Source of the DNA: Psychrobacter namhaensis
GTDB lineage: Bacteria > Pseudomonadota > Gammaproteobacteria > Pseudomonadales > Moraxellaceae
Assembly: GCF_016107545.1 (NCBI RefSeq)
Contig: NZ_JABASS010000009.1
Coordinates: 43,709-107,708 of the forward strand
Length of the DNA: 64,000 nt
Direction: 5' to 3'
The notes below the pieces were generated by a model, which saw only the letters and a list, made by a program, of their open reading frames with translations, searched no databases and was not told the origin of the DNA. Position numbers and translations under genes: made by a program. Of this stretch, positions 55,736 to 63,884 are shown one piece after another. Position 1 is the stretch's first letter; every line of letters starts with the position of its first letter.

Positions 55736-55758
55736 TTTAATAGTGTTTACGCTACTGT

Positions 55759-57732
55759 TTATGCTCTAATGCGACGCATCAGGTATAAGAAGTACGCCCC
55801 ACCAATAATGGCGGCAATCGTGCCCGCTGGGATCTCGTAAGGAAAGATGATATAGCGGCCCAGCCAGTCAGCGACGACCATTAGGGCTGCTCCTAAAATA
55901 GCCGACAGTTGCAACTGGCGCTTTAGCTGAACGGCTCCTAGTGTGCTGGCGAGGTGCGGAATCATCAGGCCGACAAAACTGAGTGGACCCACTGCCAAAG
56001 TCGATACGGTACTAAGGGCTGCTACGAGAATTAATATCAGACTTTGAAACAGTCTCAAAGACACGCCGAGTTCACGTGCTATCCCACTACCTAAACTGAG
56101 TATCTCTAATGGTTTTATGACCATAAAACTCAATAAGAAGAGTAATAAGGCAAACGCCACAAGCAGCCACGCAGTTTCGGGACTGGCAAGATATGTGGAG
56201 CCTGACAGCCAGCTGAGGACCGCTTGTAGCCGCTGATCCCCAGATATTTTGACTAGGCTTAACAGCCCTCCCATCAATGCGGCAATAGCCACACCAACCA
56301 ATAATAAATAGGCTGGATTGATCCGACGAGCGAGCCATAAGATTAGACCAAGCACGATAGAGGCGCCTAATAGTCCTGATAACACGATACCCAGGTAGCC
56401 AAAACTGGGTAGGAAAATAAAGGCCAATACCACACCTATCGCTGAGCCTGAGCTAATGCCCAATACCTCAGGGCTAGCCATAGGATTGCGCGTCAAGGTT
56501 TGTAGCAACACGCCTGCCGTTGCTAACATGACGCCGGTGGCGGCAGCACTTAGGGTGCGCGGTAGTCTAAAATCAATAATTAAGTGCCATATAGCGTTTA
56601 GTTGCCAGCCGTTTGCGGTGGCGGTGAAGATAAGCACGCTTATTACTAGTAATACTAAGGCCACACTCCAGCGAATTAAGTGAGTGGGGCGGCGCTCTGA
56701 CACCAGAGTTGGGATAACCTCATCGGTATGCTGGCGGCTTTGGGTCACTATCAGCCATATGACCAATGGCGCGCCAAGTAAGGCTGTCATAGCATCAGCA
56801 GAAATATTTAGGCTCAGATAGTGTTGTAGTAGTGTCGTGGCATTACTGGTAATCCACAATAAAAGCGCCCCAAACCCATACCCTAATAACAGGCGGTAAC
56901 CAATACGCCGAACGGAAAACACATTAACAAGGGTGGCGGCACCCAAACCAATAAAACCAATAGGGCCCACACGACTAACGACAAGAGCGGTCAGTAAGGC
57001 CACCAATCCCACCACCAATCCGCGAATAAGATTAATAGGTACGCCCAAGCTTTTTGCCTGCCTATCGTCCAAGCTCATTATCTCTAGGGGTTTTAACAAG
57101 GGTAGTAAGCTGATAAAAGCAGCCACGCTGGCAATGGTTAATACACTAGATACTTGCCAGTTATTCTGAGTGAGGCTACCTGCCGCCCACACCATGACGT
57201 TTAAGGATTCTTCAGCGTAATAAATCAGTAATAAGGCCGCAATAGCCCCCAATAAAATGTTGGTGACCAACCCTCCTAACACCAGTACCAAAGGATTCAT
57301 GCGACTAGGAGCAGCTAGGATGAATACAATCGCCATACTGCTAAGTGCCCCGATAAAAGCGACCCAAAAGCTTCCTCCTAGCGCCAAACTAGGCAGGAAT
57401 AAAGTGACAATTAGCAAAGCCATGTTGGCGCCACTACCGACTGCCAGTGTCGTGTCCGAGGCAAGCGTGTTTTTAACCAACTGTTGCAATAGCACACTGA
57501 CCAATCCTAAAAGACCGCCGGCAGTCGATGCCACTAACATCGTCGGTACTATTTTCAGCTGAACACTCATGTCCTCAAGTGACAGCTCAAACGAGGGGGT
57601 AAACAGTTCGAAAAAAGGTAGGTGCCATAGTTGACGTATGACCGCGTAACTGCTTACCAGTGCCATCACTATTAATAGGACAACCATCATATAAATGCGG
57701 TTCGCAGACAAAAAATTATTTTTACTCATCAT
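55759..57732 (-). CDS. fhuB: Ferric-siderophore ABC permease, fused double FecCD protein (FhuB type)
   Basis: 657 aa, about 20 membrane helices in two homologous halves, each a FecCD-type permease. Repeated family motifs include ATAGGLLGLVSVLLQ in the first half and TAGVLLQTLTRNPMASPEVLGISSG in the second. GxxxG-rich PIGFIGLGAATLV and PLSFVGLMIPHLAS are the paired coupling regions for the ATPase. Fusion of both halves is the FhuB arrangement for hydroxamate siderophores. It starts four bases inside the binding-protein gene. Confidence 0.92.
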   Translation of the reverse strand: MMSKNNFLSANRIYMMVVLLIVMALVSSYAVIRQLWHLPFFELFTPSFELSLEDMSVQLKIVPTMLVASTAGGLLGLVSVLLQQLVKNTLASDTTLAVGSGANMALLIVTLFLPSLALGGSFWVAFIGALSSMAIVFILAAPSRMNPLVLVLGGLVTNILLGAIAALLLIYYAEESLNVMVWAAGSLTQNNWQVSSVLTIASVAAFISLLPLLKPLEIMSLDDRQAKSLGVPINLIRGLVVGLVALLTALVVSRVGPIGFIGLGAATLVNVFSVRRIGYRLLLGYGFGALLLWITSNATTLLQHYLSLNISADAMTALLGAPLVIWLIVTQSRQHTDEVIPTLVSERRPTHLIRWSVALVLLVISVLIFTATANGWQLNAIWHLIIDFRLPRTLSAAATGVMLATAGVLLQTLTRNPMASPEVLGISSGSAIGVVLAFIFLPSFGYLGIVLSGLLGASIVLGLILWLARRINPAYLLLVGVAIAALMGGLLSLVKISGDQRLQAVLSWLSGSTYLASPETAWLLVAFALLLFLLSFMVIKPLEILSLGSGIARELGVSLRLFQSLILILVAALSTVSTLAVGPLSFVGLMIPHLASTLGAVQLKRQLQLSAILGAALMVVADWLGRYIIFPYEIPAGTIAAIIGGAYFLYLMRRIRA

Positions 57733-58706
57733 AAATCGGTATTGCCTACAAAAGTGACATTCGTTAAGCGATCGGCTAAGACATTCATAGAAGCCACACC
57801 ACTGTTATTCCATGTTGCGGGCAGTAAGGTGACGCAGCGTCTTTTACCAGCAGGTTGTCGGTCTCCATCAAAGGAGTAGCCCAGTCGTTGCCATACTAAG
57901 CTGTCTTGTAACTCCAGCTTAAGCAGGTTACTGAGAGGTTCCACGATCACAAGGCAGGTATCGTCATCAAGTTGTGCCAACTCTCCTAGCATGATGGGTG
58001 CAAACCCCCATTGATTGCCATCTGCCAATGCCACGAGCTGTAGGCCCATGACCTCTAAAGCGGGATGAAACAAACTATTGTATGAAAACATCCGCAAATT
58101 GTTGCTGTCAGCAAATTGTACAACGGCCAATTTTTTAATATGGGGGTGGCGCGCCCGAAAAGTCTGGCCCGCTTGAGCTATTTTTTGCTTACTTCTGTCT
58201 AGGTATGCCTGCGCGGCTTGAGGGTGGTGAACATACTCTCCCAGTTTTAAAGTGGGTTCTATAAAATCTTCCCAAGTCGCGACTTTATTAGGGCTGGTCA
58301 ATTCAATAGAATGGATGGGCAAATCGCCGTACATGGGATGCAAATGCTGATAAAACGCGTTGTCTATCACCATATCTAAGTCTAACTGAGAGAACATTTC
58401 AGGATTGGGCTGATAGCGTGTGCCTACATCGAGTGTCGTATCGGGTATGGTGGGTTTGCCGACCCATTCTCTATAAAAGGGTTTATCACCCATAGCCACT
58501 GGTGGATAACCCATGGCAATGAGCGTCGCGGCAATTCCCCAGTCGGGGGTCATGACACTAGGTAGTGATTGATCGTTTGGATTAGATAAGGGAGTAGGTG
58601 GGGTATCAGGCGACTGGCAACTGCTTAACAATAAGCTACAGCACAAAGCCACAAAGAATCCGATCAAAGGGGAGGCAGTGTGACGCTGTGATCGATAAAT
58701 TCTCAT
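57729..58706 (-). CDS. fhuD: Iron-siderophore ABC transporter binding lipoprotein (FhuD type)
   Basis: 325 aa. N-terminal hydrophobic segment ending LLLSSC, a lipobox, so probably a lipid-anchored periplasmic protein. The class III binding-protein fold is seen as two lobes joined by a long helix: DWGIAATLIAMGYPPVAMGD early, then DLDMVIDNAFYQ and a C-terminal half with VVQFADSNNLRMFSY. It carries ferric siderophore to the FhuB permease. It overlaps both neighbours by four bases, so all three ABC genes are coupled. Confidence 0.9.
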   Translation of the reverse strand: MRIYRSQRHTASPLIGFFVALCCSLLLSSCQSPDTPPTPLSNPNDQSLPSVMTPDWGIAATLIAMGYPPVAMGDKPFYREWVGKPTIPDTTLDVGTRYQPNPEMFSQLDLDMVIDNAFYQHLHPMYGDLPIHSIELTSPNKVATWEDFIEPTLKLGEYVHHPQAAQAYLDRSKQKIAQAGQTFRARHPHIKKLAVVQFADSNNLRMFSYNSLFHPALEVMGLQLVALADGNQWGFAPIMLGELAQLDDDTCLVIVEPLSNLLKLELQDSLVWQRLGYSFDGDRQPAGKRRCVTLLPATWNNSGVASMNVLADRLTNVTFVGNTDL

Positions 58707-59467
58707 ATAACTGCTACTTTTTGGTCAGTGGCAGGATGGGTTAGCAAGGTAAAGTCCACCCCAAATATTGAATGTAACACCTCTTTTTGCATCGTACTTG
58801 GGACATCACCCATGTGACAAAGCTCGCCTTGTTTTAAGGCAATAAATTCATCACAAAACCTTGCCGCTAGGTTCAAGTCATGCAAAATAATGACCACACC
58901 CAAGCCTTGTTGGTCAACCAATTGCCGAATCAACTTTAGAACTTCAACTTGATAAACCACATCAAGCGCCGCCAATGGCTCATCTAACAGTAGAAACTCT
59001 GTATGCTGTGCCAAACACATCGCCAGCCACACGCGTGCGCGCTCACCACCAGATAGCGTCGACACTTGACGGTCTCTAAAGGCATCGACTTGAGTGAGTG
59101 TGATGGCTTTATCCACTTGCTCATGGTCCTGCGCAGAGGGTTTTTGCAGCCATTTTTGATGGGGATATCTTCCCAGCATCACCAGCTCATAGACAGTGAA
59201 AGCACCAGCGTCAGGAAGATGTTGCGGCAGATACGCCAGATTTTGCGCTAATGCCTTGGCAGAAAACTCTCGTAAATTGTGGTCATTGATATGGATGTCA
59301 CCTTGAGTCGGCGTCATCTCTCCTGCCATCGCTTTAATAAGGCTGGACTTACCTGAACCGTTGTGACCAATTAAGGCGTACAGTTTTTTTGGCTCAATTT
59401 TAAAAGAAGTTGGATGCAGCAATACTTTCTTTTGACGTATTAAGGCTAAATTATTGATGTACATCAT
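58703..59467 (-). CDS. fhuC: Iron-siderophore ABC transporter ATP-binding protein (FhuC type)
   Basis: 254 aa. Walker A is GHNGSGKSS, the Q-loop LPQHL, the signature LSGGERARVWLAM and Walker B FLLLDEP, with ALDVVYQ after it and the switch His in IILHDLN. It powers FhuB from the cytosolic face. First gene of the fhuCDB set; a Fur-like box stands about 54 bases before the ATG. Confidence 0.92.
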   Translation of the reverse strand: MMYINNLALIRQKKVLLHPTSFKIEPKKLYALIGHNGSGKSSLIKAMAGEMTPTQGDIHINDHNLREFSAKALAQNLAYLPQHLPDAGAFTVYELVMLGRYPHQKWLQKPSAQDHEQVDKAITLTQVDAFRDRQVSTLSGGERARVWLAMCLAQHTEFLLLDEPLAALDVVYQVEVLKLIRQLVDQQGLGVVIILHDLNLAARFCDEFIALKQGELCHMGDVPSTMQKEVLHSIFGVDFTLLTHPATDQKVAVI

Positions 59468-59520
59468 AGTGAGCTGTCTAAAAGTAAATGAAGCATTCTA
59501 AATAAAAACTGCTTAATAAT

Positions 59521-59539
59521 GCAAATGATTTTCATTTTT
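59521..59539 (-). promoter_or_regulatory. Fur-like box before fhuC
   Basis: Minus-strand 19-mer matches the consensus at 14 of 19 positions by hand count, with ATGAAAATCATT as core. Confidence 0.72.
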
Positions 59540-59726
59540 ACTTATGTGATAAACAGGTGAGAGATTCCCCGAGAGACGAACGGCAATGTGTGGTTGGTGG
59601 TGGCTTTTGGTATCGAATTTTGACTCATCCTCTACACCATTAAAGGTATGAACAAAACAATCGTTGGTTTGAAGATCAATATGCCAGAGGGCAGCGTGCA
59701 ATAGGTATGGATGGTCCAATAAAATA

Positions 59727-59766
59727 GTACTTTTTAAACATCTATCGCTAGTGTTTTAAAAAGTAC
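59727..59766. repeat. Inverted repeat GTACTTTTTAAAC / GTTTTAAAAAGTAC
   Basis: Arms of 13 and 14 bases (one bulge) enclose a 13-base centre in the divergent fhuC-M14 gap. An operator or a transcript-ending hairpin is possible; no neighbour is clearly served. Confidence 0.5.
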
Positions 59767-59913
59767 GTCGAGGCGTTAAAGAAGAAGTTACGGTCAGAGA
59801 AAAAATGTTATATTTGGGGTTATAAAGGCACAAATAGCGATCAATTTATCCATTGCCCTGACTGCTATTTTTTGCAACCCTACCATACAAAACAAATTCA
59901 ATAAGGAAGATTT

Positions 59914-61041
59914 ATGCACATCACTGCCAACTTCGATGCAGGTAATATCGACATTATTAATGTAGACAATAAAAAAGACATTCAGCTGGCCATTCGTCCA
60001 GACGTTGGTGACGCGTTTTTTCAATGGTTTAACTTTCGTCTATCAGGTCAGATCGGAGAGCAGTACGTACTCAATATTCTCAATGCAGGGGAAGCATCAT
60101 ATCCTAAAGGGTGGGAGGATTATCAAGCGGTTGCATCATACGATCGTCAGCACTGGTTCCGACTGCCAACCTCTTATAAAGATGGACAGTTAAGCATCAA
60201 GGCAGACTTAGCGTGTGACACCATTCAAATCGCTTATTTTGCGCCTTATAGCTATGAGCGTCATCAAGATTTATTAGCAGCAGCTCAAGAGCATCCGTTA
60301 GTAACCTTAGAGCATTTAGGAGAAACCCTCGATAAGCGCGACCTAACCTTAGTGAAAATTGGTGATGGCAATACCAATAAACGCAATATTTGGATCACAG
60401 CGCGTCAGCACCCTGGTGAGACGATGGCAGAATGGTTGGTTGAAGGATTAATAGACACTCTGCTAGACAGCGACAATGCCAACAGTAGGTTATTGTTAGA
60501 CAAAGCAAACTTCTACATTGTGCCTAACATGAACCCTGATGGCAGTGTACGCGGACATCTACGCACAAACGCAGCAGGGACCAATTTAAACCGTGAATGG
60601 TCAAATCCAAGTCTAGAAAAAAGCCCTGAAGTGTTCTACGTGATCAAGAAAATGGAAGAGACGGGGGTTGATTTATTTTATGACGTACATGGCGATGAAG
60701 CGTTACCATACGTATTCCTTGCCGGTTCACAAGGTACGCCAAGTTATAATGACCGCCTTGCCCGTTTACGGGATCGATTTTCAGAAGTGTTAAGACTCGC
60801 CAGTGCCGACTTTCAGTCTGAATTTGGTTATGACGTTGATGCGCCGGGTAAAGCGAATATGACACTTGCAACCAACTGGGTCGCTGAACGCTTTGACTGC
60901 TTAGCCAACACCTTAGAGATGCCGTTTAAAGATAACGACAACGTTCCCGACTCGGTGATGGGGTGGTCACCAGAGCGTTCTGCAAAACTGGGGGAAGCGT
61001 CGTTAATTGCCATGTTGGCGGTCGTTGATGATTTACGTTAG
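59914..61041 (+). CDS. M14-family zinc carboxypeptidase, cytosolic carboxypeptidase (CCP/AGBL)-like
   Basis: 375 aa. The N-terminal beta-sandwich domain (about residues 1-120, with AFFQWFNFRLSG) is the M14_N domain of cytosolic carboxypeptidases. The catalytic domain has zinc ligands in ARQHPGETMAEW (HxxE) and the third His in FYDVHGDE, with NMNPDGSVRGHLR, TNLNREW, and a late TLEMPFKDN supplying the catalytic Glu. No signal peptide is seen, so it acts in the cytosol. Eukaryotic relatives trim glutamates from tubulin; the bacterial substrate is unknown. AAGGA lies before the ATG, and a terminator follows. Confidence 0.9.
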   Translation: MHITANFDAGNIDIINVDNKKDIQLAIRPDVGDAFFQWFNFRLSGQIGEQYVLNILNAGEASYPKGWEDYQAVASYDRQHWFRLPTSYKDGQLSIKADLACDTIQIAYFAPYSYERHQDLLAAAQEHPLVTLEHLGETLDKRDLTLVKIGDGNTNKRNIWITARQHPGETMAEWLVEGLIDTLLDSDNANSRLLLDKANFYIVPNMNPDGSVRGHLRTNAAGTNLNREWSNPSLEKSPEVFYVIKKMEETGVDLFYDVHGDEALPYVFLAGSQGTPSYNDRLARLRDRFSEVLRLASADFQSEFGYDVDAPGKANMTLATNWVAERFDCLANTLEMPFKDNDNVPDSVMGWSPERSAKLGEASLIAMLAVVDDLR

Positions 61042-61111
61042 CTAATGACTGGCGTTAATGAGTGATAGACCTGTTGTTCAAGACGGCAGTGCACGTCATC
61101 AGTCTGTCTAA

Positions 61112-61146
61112 AACCCTAGCAAGAAGTGTTTGTTAGGGTTTTTTTA
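61112..61146 (+). terminator. Terminator after the M14 carboxypeptidase gene
   Basis: Eleven-base-pair stem AACCCTAGCAA / TTGTTAGGGTT with a seven-base loop and a run of T. Confidence 0.88.
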
Positions 61147-61211
61147 TAGGGTGGGTTATACCAAGCCGACTCATCCTCTATTTGCTTATTTTCTGCTTCT
61201 TTAAAACCCAT

Positions 61212-61245
61212 AAAAAAAGGCTTGCCGCATCGCTGCGATCAAGCC
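61212..61245 (-). terminator. Leftward terminator attached to a tRNA remnant
   Basis: On the minus strand GGCTTG...CAAGCC (with an inner CGCA/TGCG stem) runs into seven T. It sits 13 bases beyond the CCA of the tRNA fragment at 61258-61271, exactly where a tRNA terminator belongs. No intact gene upstream uses it. Confidence 0.7.
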
Positions 61246-61257
61246 TGATTTAATATG

Positions 61258-61271
61258 TGGTGGGCCCAGTA
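61258..61271 (-). pseudogene. tRNA 3'-end fragment (probable att site of an integrated element)
   Basis: On the minus strand the sequence reads TACTGGGCCCACCA. This is the end of a T-stem, a full seven-base acceptor half and CCA, as in elongator tRNA-Met-type genes with a GGGCC acceptor. The rest of the tRNA is absent: upstream sequence agrees with a T-arm only in scattered bases. Since the terminator is kept, the simplest reading is that an element integrated at the tRNA 3' end and separated the tail from the body. Confidence 0.6.
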
Positions 61272-61303
61272 TCAACTTAACTAAGTAGTTAAAGCATTGA
61301 TAT
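61271..61303. repeat. Nested inverted repeats beside the tRNA fragment
   Basis: Outer arms TATCAA / TTGATA, at the flanks of the inner palindrome TTAACTA-AG-TAGTTAA. It directly adjoins the putative att core and may be an integrase or excisionase contact region. Confidence 0.5.
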
Positions 61304-61679
61304 TAAAAGTTAATATATATAGTTTTTTATCTTATACCAACTAATATACCAACAATACTTTTATTATTTTCTTTCATATGACTATAGATTTTTGACTAAA
61401 ATGATATTGTCATTTTTTGTAATTGAAAATATCGAGCTTGCGGTTACAAGTACGCCCAATCAATTATTTTTTATACTTTTTAATGAGTTTTCTATAGGTT
61501 TGGTTATTTGGGTAAAGCACTCAGTATGAATCTCAAGCTTTGAACTAAGTACATATTAATAATCTTTTAATGAATCATTAAATTAAGCTTTATTATATAT
61601 GTAGTTAATATAGTAGCGATCCACAATACTAAACATTGGATAAGCGCGATTCATGACCACTTCTTATACTGTACTAGGT

Positions 61680-62390
61680 CTAAAATATATCATCCCAATC
61701 TATGTCCTTTCTATTTGTATCATCCTGAAACCAATCAGCCGTAATTTTTTTAACCACTCGAATTCTGATCCGAGTTGCATATGTCATGTCAAGATTAAGA
61801 TTCATTATCAGTCGTGTTAAGGTTTGCTGAGGTCCATCTGCGCCATCTACCAAAGATGAAGAGTTAGCCATCGAACCTTGAATTTCTTCGAAAGAAAGAT
61901 GACTCTCAGCTACAAAAGCTTGAGCTTCTTCATTACCCATCGATGCAGCTTCAAGCTCCTCTATAATAAATTGATATGCAACTTCCTTTGATTCTATTCT
62001 CGAAGAAACAGCTTCATGTACATTTTCTGATAATTGATCATAAACATTGTCTTCAATTAATAGATAAACATCAGGATATAGTCTACTCAGATAATCTAGA
62101 CCATCCGAGCTAAGGGTTGCACAATCATTCTTGGTCAGACCTTGTTCAATTAGGGACTCACAATAATTAATTGCATAATCCCACTTATCATGTGCTTTAT
62201 TTATCGAATAAGGCGAGTTATTATTTTCAGATAGCTGAAAGAAAATAGCATTTAAAGCATGGTTTATAAATGAGTTTGAGTCAGTTATACCTCCTAAATA
62301 GCCAAGAATTTCTAACACTTCATTACCTTTTTCAACAGCTTCAGCAACTCTTTTCATATATTGTAATGCTTGTGACGACTCAATTCCCAT
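61680..62390 (-). CDS. Hypothetical protein
   Basis: 236 aa; no family recognised. Mostly alpha-helical by composition, acidic, with no signal peptide or membrane helix. The C-terminal 60 residues are different: basic and beta-rich (TYATRIRIRVVKKITADW), ending in an acidic WDDIF tail. The ribosome site is weak (AGG before ATG). It lies in the AT-rich region beyond the tRNA fragment, 120 bases after the next gene on the same strand, so the two may be co-transcribed. Confidence 0.6.
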   Translation of the reverse strand: MGIESSQALQYMKRVAEAVEKGNEVLEILGYLGGITDSNSFINHALNAIFFQLSENNNSPYSINKAHDKWDYAINYCESLIEQGLTKNDCATLSSDGLDYLSRLYPDVYLLIEDNVYDQLSENVHEAVSSRIESKEVAYQFIIEELEAASMGNEEAQAFVAESHLSFEEIQGSMANSSSLVDGADGPQQTLTRLIMNLNLDMTYATRIRIRVVKKITADWFQDDTNRKDIDWDDIF

Positions 62391-62510
62391 AATATTAAAC
62401 CTAGGATATAAATTTTGAAATAGTATAGGACTAAGGTATTTGATCCTATAGGTATTATATAAAGTTTAGCTGTGAGTAAGTTCTATAATTTGAATGTTAT
62501 ATAACAGCTT

Positions 62511-63020
62511 TTAGCCTGCGGTTACACCATTCCAATCAATTGTGTAGGTCTTATCTCCACCATTGTTAATCATATAATAACCAGACTCTTCTTTAAATAA
62601 CTTATAAGCATACTCTTGCTGAGTTGCGTATTGAGTATTACTTGCAAATATTGATGATGCGATACCTATTTCATTAAAATATGTCATTAAAGCCTGACTT
62701 ACATAATTGAACCTCTCACCTCTACCCATGTTCAGTGTAAACATTGTAAAGGCATCTTGATCATCAAAAGCAACGAAAATATCTATGCTGCTGCTGTCTT
62801 CCATGCCCTTAAAGTTAAATTTAACGACTCTTCCATCAAATTTACCACGGCTAGAGTTCCTAAATAGACGATCAAGATGTTCATTAATGTACATGACATG
62901 ACTATTTTTAACGATAGCTACAACATCTACTTCAGCCTCTTTGAGATGCATATCCATTGATTTATCTATAGTATTGGGTATTGGTTGTGCTTTTTTAATG
63001 AAAAGATCGAATAAACCCAT
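62511..63020 (-). CDS. Hypothetical protein
   Basis: 169 aa; family not recognised. It begins MGLFDLFIKKAQ, a short amphipathic start often seen in small cytosolic proteins, then an alpha/beta domain (DVVAIVKNSHVMYINEH; IDIFVAFDDQDAFTMFTL). Soluble, without signal peptide. GGAG stands eight bases before the ATG. It is divergent from the macrodomain gene with 177 bases between, so it could be its functional partner, but nothing in its sequence shows an enzyme active site I know. Confidence 0.6.
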   Translation of the reverse strand: MGLFDLFIKKAQPIPNTIDKSMDMHLKEAEVDVVAIVKNSHVMYINEHLDRLFRNSSRGKFDGRVVKFNFKGMEDSSSIDIFVAFDDQDAFTMFTLNMGRGERFNYVSQALMTYFNEIGIASSIFASNTQYATQQEYAYKLFKEESGYYMINNGGDKTYTIDWNGVTAG

Positions 63021-63197
63021 TTTTTTATCTCCATTTTTATTTGAGCAGTTTTACTTAGAACAAGTTATTTAGAATTATATAGTTAAAAGTACTATACTTA
63101 ATTCTATTGCCATCTTACTAAAATCTACTACCCTCTGCACTATAAACACAGCTTAATACAAACTTTAGTTCAAAATAAAATTTAAGGTTGTTTTTTT

Positions 63198-63884
63198 ATG
63201 GCCGTACGAGAATTGAAAGGGAGTATCTTTACTTCTGAGGCACAGGTAATTGTGAATACCATTAACTGTGAAGGGGTAATGGGTGCTGGTTTAGCTCTTG
63301 AATGTAGACTACGTTACCCAGACATGTTTGACAGGTATGTTAAGATTTGTCAGAAAGGGCTTTTAGAGCCTGGAAAGCTCTGGCTTTATAAAGATAATAA
63401 TCCTTGGATCTTAAATTTTCCAACAAAAAAACATTGGCGCTATCCTTCAAAAGAATCTTATTTACGCGATGGTCTACAAAAATTCTGTGATACTTACAAA
63501 TCTAAAGAGATAATGTCTATTGCATTTCCATTGTTAGGTGCTGATAAAGGAGGCTTAGATGAAAATGTTTCAAGATCCATTTTAATGGAGTATCTATCGG
63601 ACCTAGATATTGATATTGAAATTTACGAATATGATCCTAGTGCTAGTGATACATTATATTTAGAGCTTGAAGAATGGTTTCTATCTACAGACTTGGTTAA
63701 TATAAGTAAGCTTACAGGGATTAAAGTGAACTACCTGGCATTAATAGAAGAAGCTATGAATGGTAATATGATATTTCAAATTGGGCAAATTTCGAGTATA
63801 AAAGGTGTTGGCATATCAACTCTTGAAAAGCTACTATCATATAAGTTTAATGGAAGTGAGCAGAGTCAAAAAAGTCTTTTCTAA
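63198..63884 (+). CDS. Macrodomain protein (DarG/TARG1-like ADP-ribose hydrolase type)
   Basis: 228 aa. Residues 1-150 are a macro domain: KGSIFTSEAQVIVNTINCEGVMGAGLALECR (read in parts) carries the ADP-ribose loop, with ILNFPTKKHWRYPS and AFPLLGADKGGLD as the later loops. NFPTK-HWR is the pattern of the DarG/TARG1 group, which removes ADP-ribose from DNA or glutamate. The lysine after NFPT is kept; the usual GxGIA is AGLA. The C-terminal 60 residues (KLTGIKVNYLALIEEAMN..IKGVGISTLEKLL) form a small helical, helix-hairpin-helix-like tail, not the DarG C-terminal domain. No DarT toxin is seen in the window. AAGG is ten bases before the ATG. Confidence 0.82.
   Translation: MAVRELKGSIFTSEAQVIVNTINCEGVMGAGLALECRLRYPDMFDRYVKICQKGLLEPGKLWLYKDNNPWILNFPTKKHWRYPSKESYLRDGLQKFCDTYKSKEIMSIAFPLLGADKGGLDENVSRSILMEYLSDLDIDIEIYEYDPSASDTLYLELEEWFLSTDLVNISKLTGIKVNYLALIEEAMNGNMIFQIGQISSIKGVGISTLEKLLSYKFNGSEQSQKSLF

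Larger units (their letters stand above)
55280..55758. other. Intergenic region between the third receptor and the permease gene
   Basis: About 480 bases without a convincing gene. It contains a Fur box (55419-55437) serving the receptor and a long hairpin (55684-55729) close to the permease stop. Confidence 0.5.
59468..59913. other. Divergent intergenic region between fhuC and the M14 carboxypeptidase gene
   Basis: 446 bases. It holds the Fur-like box (59521-59539) and an inverted repeat (59727-59766). A 68-codon open frame (59513-59719, minus) begins with TTG, has no ribosome site and runs through the Fur box, so I do not call it a gene. Confidence 0.5.
61042..61679. other. Intergenic region spanning the inferred island edge
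   Basis: 638 bases with no gene. In order it holds the terminator of the M14 gene, a leftward terminator hairpin, a 14-nt tRNA 3' end, nested inverted repeats (61271-61303), and then about 375 bases of very AT-rich sequence with nothing I recognise. Confidence 0.6.

Noticed and set aside
59513..59719. 68-codon minus-strand open frame upstream of fhuC
   Set aside because: It starts with TTG, has no ribosome-binding site and its end runs through the Fur-like box, so it is more likely non-coding.
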